Notes under the pieces: generated by a model
What the model was told of the DNA's origin: nothing
Databases searched by the model: none
What the model saw: the letters and a program-made list of their open reading frames with translations, nothing else
Made by a program: the position numbers and the translations under genes
Shown: one piece after another, positions 1 through 6,284 of the stretch
How the letters are laid out: each line of letters starts with the position of its first letter
Numbering within the stretch: position 1 is the first letter of the stretch
Origin: Alphaproteobacteria bacterium
GTDB taxonomy: Bacteria; Pseudomonadota; Alphaproteobacteria; Rhizobiales; Xanthobacteraceae
DNA length: 6,746 nucleotides
Direction: 5' to 3'
NCBI GenBank assembly: GCA_005883445.1
Contig: VAZL01000028.1
Span: 528-7,273, forward strand

Positions 1-105
1 GTCTATATCAGGCGAGTGGAGAAAGTTGGCGGACAAATCGTCAACGTCGAGTTCGACAAGATCGATAACGTCAAGGATCCGTTCAAGGCCGGCATGAAGA
101 ACTAG
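1..105 (+). CDS. C-terminal end of HAAT-family ABC transporter periplasmic substrate-binding protein (partial)
   Basis: Frame 1 is open from the first base and ends with TAG at 103-105, giving the last 34 residues of a protein that starts outside the window. The tail reads VYIRRVEKVGGQIVN and ends in DPFKAGMKN. Such tails (a VYIRxVxKxxGxxxN stretch, then a short linker to the stop) are familiar from binding proteins of the branched-chain amino acid importer family (Peripla_BP_6). The family captures amino acids, amides or aromatic acids in the periplasm and delivers them to the LivH/LivM permease. The position directly before livH, with a 36-base gap, supports the assignment. The ligand-binding part is not visible, so the substrate cannot be predicted. 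Bases 106-141 show no clear Shine-Dalgarno or promoter. Confidence 0.8.
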   Translation, partial: VYIRRVEKVGGQIVNVEFDKIDNVKDPFKAGMKN

Positions 106-141
106 GGAACCGATCGTGCGGATCATCGCTCGGGCTCCGGC

Positions 142-962
142 ATGATTTCCTCCGTCTTCGGCGTCCTGTTCGACGGCTTCGCCTACGGGATGCTGCTGTT
201 CATCCTGTCGGTCGGCTTATCGGTGACGCTGGGCATGATGAATTTCGTCAACCTGGCACATTGCAGCTTCGCCATGCTCGGCGGCTTCGTCACCGTGACG
301 CTGACGAACGAACTCGGCTGGCCGTTCCTGGCCAGTCTGCCGTTGGCCTTTGTTTCGGCGGCGCTGGTGAGCGTGGCGTTCGAGCGCGTGCTCTATCGGC
401 GACTCTATCGCGCGAGCGACCTCGACCAGTGCCTGCTGACGATCGGCATCGTCTTCGTCTCGGTCGCGGTTGCAGCCTATATCTACGGCACCATCCAGCA
501 GCCGGTGAACCTGCCGGCGTATCTGCGCGGGAGCGTCTCGATCTGGGGCCAGAGCCTCGGCGTGTACCGGCTGTTCCTGATCGCCGTGTCGATTGCGATC
601 ACGGCGGTGCTGGTCGCGGCGCTCGAATACACCCGCTTCGGCGCCAAGGTGCGCGCCGCGGTCGACAATTCGCCATCACGTTTGCACTCGGCAGCGGACT
701 TGCGGGCCTCGGCGGCGCGCTTGCCATCGAGATCGTCGGGCTCGATCACGCATTTGCCTTCACCTATCTCATCTACGTCCTGATCGTGGTTGCCGTCGGC
801 GGGCTCGGCTCCATCGGCGGCTCGTTCGTCGCCGCGAGCCTGCTCGGCATCAGCGACATGGCGGGCAAATATTATTTTCCCGAGCTTGGCGCGTTTCTGA
901 TCTATTTCGTCATGGTGGCGCTATTGATGTGGCGGCCGGTCGGCCTGTTCGGGAGACGCTAG
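142..962 (+). pseudogene. livH: livH, branched-chain amino acid-type ABC transporter permease, frameshifted by an internal deletion
   Basis: LivH is one of the two inner-membrane permeases of HAAT importers. The first part runs from ATG 142 to about base 669 (residues 1-176) and shows the family pattern, including LGMMNFVNLAH, GGFVTVTL, RRLYRASDLDQCLLTIG and TRFGAKVRAAVDN. After VDN the frame becomes nonsense and stops at 783. The family sequence resumes one base earlier in the frame starting at 666 (FAITFALGSGLAGLGGAL, then LIVVAVGGLGSIGG and LLMWRPVGLFGRR) and stops at TAG 960-962. Intact LivH proteins carry about 14 more residues between VDN and FA, so roughly 43 bp are missing (3n+1). The lost stretch is the cytoplasmic loop that contacts the ATPase subunits. 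Translation from 142 would give a 213-residue protein without the last membrane segments. This could be a genuine pseudogene or an assembly error. The stop codon lies inside the adjoining palindrome. Confidence 0.85.
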
Positions 963-1035
963 TGTGGTGGATTTGAAGGTCCTACCATTGTAGCCGCGAG
1001 CTCGCATAGGACCTTCAAATCGAAAACCACACTAG
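959..1035. repeat. Palindromic element A (77 bp) at the end of livH
   Basis: This is a long inverted repeat with four parts. The outer arms are CTAGTGTGGT (959-968) and ACCACACTAG (1026-1035), 10 bp perfect. An asymmetric bulge follows, with G969 on the left and GAAA (1022-1025) on the right. The inner arms (970-984 and 1007-1021) pair perfectly over 15 bp, and the loop is 22 bases (985-1006). The loop contains the small palindrome GCGAGCTCGC (996-1005). The left end overlaps the livH TAG stop at 960-962. There is no T-run after the stem, so it is not a canonical terminator. The size, the near-perfect arms and the similarity to the next element suggest a short non-autonomous mobile repeat (MITE or REP-like). 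That classification is inference. Confidence 0.85.
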
Positions 1036-1047
1036 AGTCATAAATTT

Positions 1048-1125
1048 GCTGGTGTCCCTTTGATTCCGAAGTTCGCATCAGGGGGTGCCGCTAGGGTTTG
1101 CGAACTTCGGAATCGGGACACCAGC
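1048..1125. repeat. Palindromic element B (78 bp) immediately before livM
   Basis: The outer arms 1048-1058 and 1115-1125 pair over 11 bp (core CTGGTGTCCC with GGGACACCAG). An unpaired TTT follows at 1059-1061 on the left only. The inner arms 1062-1077 and 1099-1114 (GATTCCGAAGTTCGCA and its complement) pair perfectly over 16 bp around a 21-base loop (1078-1098). The layout matches element A, but the bulged arm is on the left here and on the right in A. The element ends two bases before the livM ATG. Its GGGA at 1115-1118 is the only Shine-Dalgarno-like string near that ATG and is paired in the stem, so a folded transcript could hide the ribosome site. Mobile-repeat origin is inferred. Confidence 0.85.
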
Positions 1126-1127
1126 CG

Positions 1128-2117
1128 ATGACGTCTGCCGCGGTCGCTGAGCCGCAACGCTATCTCGAGACCCAGATCCGCTGGCGGCCGGTGGAGATCG
1201 CGTTCTGGCTCGCAACGCTGCTTCCCTTCGTGCTCACTCCCAACTACCTCGTGCTGGCGAGTCAGATCGCCATCACCGCGCTGTTCGCGTTGTCGCTCGA
1301 TCTCATTCTCGGTTATGCCGGCATCGTGTCGCTCGGCCACGCCGCCTATTTCGGCTTTGGCTCCTACACCGCGGGCCTGATCGCGAAATGGGGGTGGGGC
1401 GAGCCGCTGACCGGTCTGGTGATCGCCGCCGCGGCCGCCGGCGTGCTCGGATATCTCACGAGCTTCATCATTGCCCGCTTCCGCCACCTCGCGCTGATCA
1501 TGATCACGCTCGGTCTTGGCCTGTTGCTGGCCGAGGCGGCCAACAGCGCGAGCTGGTTGACCGGCGGCGCCGACGGTCTGCAGGGCGTGCGCATGTGGAA
1601 GCTCTTCGGCGTTTTCCAATTCGATCTCTATGGCACCACCGCTTACACCTATGCGCTCGCGGTGCTGTTCGTCTGCTTCCTGGTGGCACGGCGATTGATC
1701 AACTCGCCGTTCGGTCTCGCCTTGCGCGGCATTCGCGAGAACGCGATCCGTATGCCCGCGATCGGGGCGCCTACCCGCGCGCACATCCGCAAGGTCTACA
1801 CCATCGCCGCGGTGATGGCCGGCGTGGCCGGCGCCTTGCTCGCCCAGACGACGGAGACGGTCTCGCTCGAAACGCTGAGCTTTGCGCGCTCCGCAGACGT
1901 ACTGGTGATCCTGATCCTCGGCGGCGCCGGGCGACTCTATGGCGGCCTCGTGGGCGCGATCATCTACATGGTGGCGCGCGACCAGTTCTCCGGCATCAAC
2001 CCGCAATACTGGTATTTCTGGATCGGAACCCTGCTGGTCGCCGTGGTGATCTTCCTGCCGAACGGCGTCCTCGGCGGAGCGGCGCGGCTCGTCCGCTTGG
2101 GGCGGAGCCGAGCGTGA
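1128..2117 (+). CDS. livM: livM, branched-chain amino acid-type ABC transporter permease
   Basis: This is the second inner-membrane permease of the HAAT importer, 329 residues, within the usual LivM range and with no visible break. Family hallmarks are LSLDLILGYAGIVSLGHAAYFGFGSYTAG in the first third, a strongly hydrophobic body with about eight to ten membrane segments, GGADGL in the middle, and GGAGRLYGGLVGA near the end. The cytoplasmic coupling loop around residues 199-215 (LRGIRENAIRMPAIG) is intact, unlike in livH. I chose ATG 1128. The alternative TTG at 1098 lies in the arm of palindrome B and would add ten residues encoded by repeat sequence. Apart from a GGGA nine bases upstream inside the palindrome, no ribosome site is seen. 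The stop overlaps the livG start (GTGA), indicating coupling. The substrate is unknown. Confidence 0.93.
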   Translation: MTSAAVAEPQRYLETQIRWRPVEIAFWLATLLPFVLTPNYLVLASQIAITALFALSLDLILGYAGIVSLGHAAYFGFGSYTAGLIAKWGWGEPLTGLVIAAAAAGVLGYLTSFIIARFRHLALIMITLGLGLLLAEAANSASWLTGGADGLQGVRMWKLFGVFQFDLYGTTAYTYALAVLFVCFLVARRLINSPFGLALRGIRENAIRMPAIGAPTRAHIRKVYTIAAVMAGVAGALLAQTTETVSLETLSFARSADVLVILILGGAGRLYGGLVGAIIYMVARDQFSGINPQYWYFWIGTLLVAVVIFLPNGVLGGAARLVRLGRSRA

Positions 2118-2861
2118 GCACCTCGGCGCTGTCGACGCGCGGCTTGGACAAGAGCTTCGGCTCGCTCGTCGTCGCGAGCGATATCGAGCTCGACCTCCCG
2201 CCAGGCGAGCGCTATGCGCTGATCGGGCCGAACGGCGCCGGCAAGACCACGCTGATCAATCTGATCACCGGCATGCTCAAGCCCGACAAAGGACAGATCT
2301 TTCTCGGAGCAGACGAGATCACGATGCTCAGGCCCGAGGAGCGCGTCAAATGCGGCCTCGTGCGCACCTTTCAGATCAACACATTGTTCCCCCACCTCAG
2401 CGCGCTCGAGGCGGTGACGCTCGCGGTGTGCGAACGGCGGGGCTACGCCGGCAGCTGGTGGGAGAAGCTGCCCGCCTATGGCGATGCGATCGAGGAGGCG
2501 TATGCGATCCTGCTGTCGCTGCGGCTCGCTGCGAGCTGCTATCGGCCGACCCGCGAGCTCGCCTATGGCCAGCAGCGGCTGTTGGAGATCGCGCTCGCTC
2601 TTGCCACCAAGCCGAAGGTGCTGCTGCTCGACGAGCCGGCGGCCGGCGTGCCGCAGCAAGAGAGCGCCGAGCTGTTCTCGGTCATCGCCGGCCTCTCCCA
2701 GGAGATCGCGGTGCTGTTCATCGAGCACGACATGAACGTCGTGTTCCGTTTTGCACATCGCATCATCGTGATGGCCGCGGGACGGATTCTGCTGCAGGGT
2801 ACGCCCAAGGAAATCGCCGCCGATGCGCGCGTGCGCGAGGTCTACCTGGGTCGCGCGCGCC

Positions 2862-2869
<8 letters not shown>
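2114..2869 (+). CDS. livG: livG, branched-chain amino acid-type ABC transporter ATP-binding protein
   Basis: This is a cytoplasmic ATPase subunit, 251 residues, that powers uptake together with LivF. Walker A is GPNGAGKTT (residues 38-46), the Q-loop is in RTFQ (Q87), Walker B is VLLLDEP (169-175) and the switch histidine is H205 in FIEHD. The signature motif reads LAYGQQRLLEIALAL (from residue 149) instead of LSGGQ. Departures like this are normal for LivG proteins. The long insert after the Q-loop (about residues 105-125) is also typical of LivG and distinguishes it from LivF. The GTG start at 2114 overlaps the livM stop by four bases and places the first beta strand (LSTRGLDKSFGSL) where expected. 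In-frame sequence upstream of 2114 is open but lies over livM and does not resemble an ABC protein. Confidence 0.94.
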
Positions 2870-3590
<721 letters not shown>

Positions 3591-3626
3591 CGTCTCATAC
3601 CGAATCCGAGTCATCAGCTCATATAC

Positions 3627-3654
3627 TGTCGTCCCCGCTTGCGCGGGGACGACA
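3627..3654. repeat. Perfect 12-bp hairpin repeat after livF (REP-like)
   Basis: TGTCGTCCCCGC (3627-3638) pairs perfectly with GCGGGGACGACA (3643-3654) around a TTGC loop. GC-rich CGTCCCCGC...GCGGGGACG palindromes are common intergenic repeats in alphaproteobacteria (from memory, not searched). No T-run follows, so it is not a classical intrinsic terminator. It may stabilise the 3' end of the liv transcript or weaken read-through into the kinase gene. That role is inference. Confidence 0.8.
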
Positions 3655-3674
3655 TCGGGTGAGTGTGGCGGGCC

Positions 3675-4760
3675 ATGCCGTCGATCGATCGCCAAACCGC
3701 GTTTTCCGGCACCAAAGAGGTCGCCGACGCGCTCGCCATCGATGCCGCGCGGCTCGAAGCCTTTCTCGCCTCGCGGCTGCCCGCTTTCGCCGGCCCGCTC
3801 AGCGTGCGCCAATTCAAGGGCGGGCAGTCCAATCCCACCTACTTTCTGCAAACGCCCGCGCGCCGCTACGTGCTGCGGCGCAAGCCGCCGGGCAAGCTGC
3901 TCCCTTCGGCGCACGCCGTCGACCGCGAGTTCCGCATGATCAGCGCGCTCCATGCGCGCGGCTTTCCCGTGGCCGCGCCGCTGCTCTATTGCGACGATGC
4001 GGGCATCGCCGGCACGCCGTTTTATCTCATGGACCACGTCGAGGGTCGCGTCGTGTGGGAGCCGCACATGCCGGATGCGCAGCCACACGAGCGGGCGGCG
4101 GTCTACGACGCCATGAACGCCACGCTCGCGCAGCTGCATTCGTTCGATCCGACCGCGCTCGGACTTGGCGACTTCGGCCGCGGCGACAACTACGTCGCGC
4201 GCCAGGTCGAACGCTGGTCGAAGCAGTATCGCGCCTCCGAGACCGACGGCATCGCGGAGATGGAACGGCTGATCGCCTGGCTGCCGTCGCATCTGCCGCC
4301 GCCCGCGCCGGTGCGCATCGTTCACGGCGATTACCGCCTCGACAACATCATTCTCGCACCGCGCGAACCGACGATCCGCGGCGTGCTCGACTGGGAGCTT
4401 TCCACCTTAGGCGATCCACTCGCCGACCTCGCCTACCATCTCATGCAGTGGGACATGCCGCCGTCGGAGAGCGGCGCCGGCGTCGGCACGCTGCTCGGCC
4501 ACGACCTCGGCCGCCTCGGCATCCCCACGCGCGCGGCATACGTGGACGCCTATGTGGCGCGCACCGGCCTCGACCCGCGGCCGCATCTGCCGGTCTATCT
4601 CGCCTACAATTTCTTCCGCCTGGCGGCCATCTTCCAGGGCATTGTCGGCCGGGTGCGCGACGGCACCGCGACGAGCGAAAACGCCGCCGCCATGGCGCCG
4701 CTGGTGCGCCCGCTCGCCGTCAAAGCCTGGGAGTTTGCGCGCGAGGCGGGCGCGCGATGA
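3675..4760 (+). CDS. APH-fold phosphotransferase of the ACAD10/11-like kinase family
   Basis: This is a 361-residue cytoplasmic kinase-like protein. It has a nucleotide-loop-like stretch KGGQSNPTY (48-56), YVLRRKPPGKLLPSAHAVDREF (65-86), the catalytic HGDYRLDN (217-224; D219 as base and N224 for metal) and the metal-binding D239 in the stretch DWELSTLGDPLADLAYH. The RKPPGKLLPSAHAVDRE and WELSTLGDPLADL stretches mark the subgroup fused to acyl-CoA dehydrogenases in animal ACAD10/ACAD11, not drug kinases. Relatives such as Pseudomonas LvaA phosphorylate 4-hydroxyacyl-CoA. That reaction is a plausible guess here, but no acyl-CoA dehydrogenase gene is in view. I chose ATG 3675 with GGTGAG upstream. 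A GTG at 3663 would add only four residues. The stop overlaps the start of the patatin gene (ATGA), so the two are probably co-expressed. Genome annotations often call such proteins aminoglycoside phosphotransferases, which is misleading. Confidence 0.9.
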   Translation: MPSIDRQTAFSGTKEVADALAIDAARLEAFLASRLPAFAGPLSVRQFKGGQSNPTYFLQTPARRYVLRRKPPGKLLPSAHAVDREFRMISALHARGFPVAAPLLYCDDAGIAGTPFYLMDHVEGRVVWEPHMPDAQPHERAAVYDAMNATLAQLHSFDPTALGLGDFGRGDNYVARQVERWSKQYRASETDGIAEMERLIAWLPSHLPPPAPVRIVHGDYRLDNIILAPREPTIRGVLDWELSTLGDPLADLAYHLMQWDMPPSESGAGVGTLLGHDLGRLGIPTRAAYVDAYVARTGLDPRPHLPVYLAYNFFRLAAIFQGIVGRVRDGTATSENAAAMAPLVRPLAVKAWEFAREAGAR

Positions 4761-5584
4761 CGAAGAGTTTTGCCCTCGCGCTCGGCGGCGGCGGCGCGCG
4801 CGGGCTCGCCCACATCGCGGTGCTGGAAGCGCTCGACGATATGGGCCAAAAGCCCGCCGCCATCGCCGGCACCTCGATCGGCGCCTTGATCGCGGCCGCC
4901 TACGCGGCGGGGATGTCGGGTCGGGAGATCCGCCGCTTCGTCATCACGCTCGCGCATGACCGCGCCGAGGTTTTTCGCCGCCTGATCGCGACGCGCGCGG
5001 GCACGTTTGCCAATCTCTTCAACCTGGGCTTCGGCAGCGCCACGCTGGTCGACGCGGAAAAATTCTGCCAGCAGTTCCTGCCGGACAAGGTGCCGGAGGA
5101 TTTTGGCGAGCTCGAAATTCCCCTGACCATCATCGCGACCGACCTCTATCGGCGGCAGCAGGCGGTGTTCTCCTGCGGGCCGCTCAAGCCGGCGCTTGCC
5201 GCCTCGATCGCGCTGCCGACCGTGATGCGGCCGGTCGTCGTCGCCGACCGCGTCCTGATCGACGGCGGCGCGACCAATCCGTTGCCGTTCGAAGAGCTGC
5301 GCGGGCGCGCCGACCTGGTGGTGGCGGTGGATATTTCCGGCGCGCCGACGGACGAGCGGCGCGACATCCCCAATCCCTGGGAGTGCCTGCTCGCCACCGT
5401 GCTGGTCATGGGCAACGCCATCACCGCCGAGAAAATCAAGCACGGCGCCCCCGACCTCGTCGTGCGGCCGAGAGTCGGCGCCTTCCGCGCGCTCGATTTC
5501 CTGCAGGCGAGCGCGATCCTGCGCGCAGCAGAGCCGGTCAAGGTTGAGCTCAAGGAGAAATTGGCGGCGCTGCTCGAAAGTTGA
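4757..5584 (+). CDS. Patatin-like phospholipase (RssA/NTE-type serine hydrolase)
   Basis: This is a 275-residue single-domain patatin protein with a Ser-Asp dyad. The oxyanion-hole motif GGGGARG is at residues 10-16, the nucleophile S40 sits in GTSIG, and the catalytic D169 sits in DGGATNPLP. Family members hydrolyse acyl ester bonds of phospholipids or other lipids. There is no signal peptide, membrane segment or cyclic-nucleotide domain, so it should be cytosolic or peripheral at the inner membrane, like short RssA-type proteins. The natural substrate is unknown. The ATG at 4757 overlaps the kinase stop by four bases, showing translational coupling. The frame is open for a long way upstream, but that part is a shadow of the kinase gene and has no patatin similarity. 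No transcription terminator with a T-run follows, only the palindrome at 5624-5680. Confidence 0.92.
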   Translation: MTKSFALALGGGGARGLAHIAVLEALDDMGQKPAAIAGTSIGALIAAAYAAGMSGREIRRFVITLAHDRAEVFRRLIATRAGTFANLFNLGFGSATLVDAEKFCQQFLPDKVPEDFGELEIPLTIIATDLYRRQQAVFSCGPLKPALAASIALPTVMRPVVVADRVLIDGGATNPLPFEELRGRADLVVAVDISGAPTDERRDIPNPWECLLATVLVMGNAITAEKIKHGAPDLVVRPRVGAFRALDFLQASAILRAAEPVKVELKEKLAALLES

Positions 5585-5623
5585 CCACCCACGGTATTCG
5601 ATCTCGGCTCGTCATGCGGCGGC

Positions 5624-5680
5624 CATAGCGCGTCCATAGCCCGCGAAGACGGGCGTCAACGCCCTTAAGGACGCGCTATG
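5624..5680. repeat. Compound palindrome between the convergent patatin and tadA genes
   Basis: CATAGCGCGTCC (5624-5635) and GGACGCGCTATG (5669-5680) form a perfect 12-bp outer stem. The interior holds two mutually exclusive small hairpins: GCCCG/CGGGC (5639-5643 with 5650-5654) and GGGCGT/ACGCCC (5651-5656 with 5659-5664). The gene on the left reads toward it and the gene on the right also ends toward it, so it may act as a bidirectional end-of-transcript structure. The resemblance to dispersed alphaproteobacterial intergenic repeats is from memory and not verified. Confidence 0.75.
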
Positions 5681-5723
5681 CCCGGCAATGACGTCGGATG
5701 GGTCACGCACCGGCGGGCCTGCC

Positions 5724-6170
5724 TCAGCGCCGGACCACGAAAAAGTCGCGCAGCAACGCCGCGGCCTCGGTCTCCCCGATGCCGCCATAGACTTCAGGCC
5801 GGTGCAGGCAGGTGGGTGAAGAGAAATAGCGCACGCCGTTCTCGACTGCGCCGCCCTTGGGATCGGCGGCGCCGTAATAGACCCGTCTGATGCGGGCGAA
5901 CGAGATCGCCGCCGCGCACATCGCGCAGGGCTCGAGCGTCACGTAGAGGTCGCAGTCGGCGAGCCGCTCGTTGCCCAGCGCCTCCGCCGCGCGGCGGATC
6001 GCCACCATCTCGGCATGCGCGGTCGGATCGCGATCGGCAAGCGTGCGATTGCCGGCCTGCGCGATCAAATCGCCGTCGCACACGATCACGCAGCCGATCG
6101 GCACCTCGCCCGCATCCGCGGCCGCGTGCGCCTCGTCGAGGGCGAGATCCATGAAGGTGTGCGTCGGCAT
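5724..6170 (-). CDS. tadA: tadA, tRNA-specific adenosine-34 deaminase
   Basis: TadA converts adenosine to inosine at the wobble position of tRNA-Arg(ACG), letting one tRNA read the CGU, CGC and CGA codons. It is zinc-dependent and usually essential. The protein has 148 residues in the cytidine/deoxycytidylate deaminase fold. The zinc ligand and proton-shuttle pair are H52 and E54 (HAEMVAIRRA), and the zinc cysteines are C82 and C85 (LEPCAMC). Other family marks are EVPIGCVIV (22-30) and AGNRTLADRDPTAHAE. I chose the ATG at 6168-6170, which has CGGAG just upstream. A TTG at 6195-6197 would add nine residues of unlikely sequence, and an internal ATG (6150-6152) would remove six. It is convergent with the patatin gene and divergent from the pseudouridine synthase. 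It is single-domain and complete. Confidence 0.93.
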   Translation of the reverse strand: MPTHTFMDLALDEAHAAADAGEVPIGCVIVCDGDLIAQAGNRTLADRDPTAHAEMVAIRRAAEALGNERLADCDLYVTLEPCAMCAAAISFARIRRVYYGAADPKGGAVENGVRYFSSPTCLHRPEVYGGIGETEAAALLRDFFVVRR

Positions 6171-6189
6171 GTGCTCCGAGCCATCCGCT

Positions 6190-6240
6190 ATCAGCAATCA
6201 GAAAAGTGCCGAGTCAGACCGCTGACTGCTGATTACTGAT
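6190..6240. repeat. Imperfect nested palindrome in the tadA/rluB divergent intergenic region
   Basis: ATCAGCAATCAG (6190-6201) pairs with CTGATTACTGAT (6229-6240) with one mismatch. Inside is a perfect 6-bp hairpin, AGTCAG/CTGACT (6212-6217 with 6222-6227, loop ACCG). The CTGAT unit recurs just to the right at 6243-6247. The stretch is less GC-rich than its surroundings and fills most of the 114-base gap between the two start codons. It could be a dispersed repeat or a protein-binding site acting on both genes. Nothing in the sequence decides between these. No clear -35/-10 pair was seen here. Confidence 0.6.
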
Positions 6241-6284
6241 CCCTGATCTGCTATCACGCCGCGACTTGAGCAGCGAGCCCAACG

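Noticed and set aside
640..700. Programmed ribosomal frameshift in livH
   Set aside because: There is no slippery heptamer at the junction, and conserved residues are missing as well as the frame being shifted, which points to a deletion.
959..1125. Palindromes A and B as Rho-independent terminators or as a riboswitch
   Set aside because: No T-run follows either stem, the symmetric arms match a DNA repeat better than a folded aptamer, and there is no recognised riboswitch core.
1038..2006. Long open frame on the - strand (322 codons) opposite livM
   Set aside because: It lies antisense to a clear LivM. The translation is rich in Arg, Glu, His and Gln with no recognisable domain, as expected for the antisense of a high-GC gene.
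1388..2113. Upstream extension of the livG frame as a 493-residue protein
   Set aside because: The extension is an out-of-frame reading of livM. Ordinary LivG length and start fit GTG 2114.
2562..2580. LivG signature motif LAYGQQR instead of LSGGQ as a possible inactivating change
   Set aside because: Variant signature motifs are normal in LivG-type ATPases, and all other nucleotide-binding motifs are intact.
5678..5890. Small + strand open frame of 70 codons downstream of the patatin gene
   Set aside because: It begins in the palindrome arm and then lies antisense to the conserved tadA C-terminus. Arg-rich and without homology.
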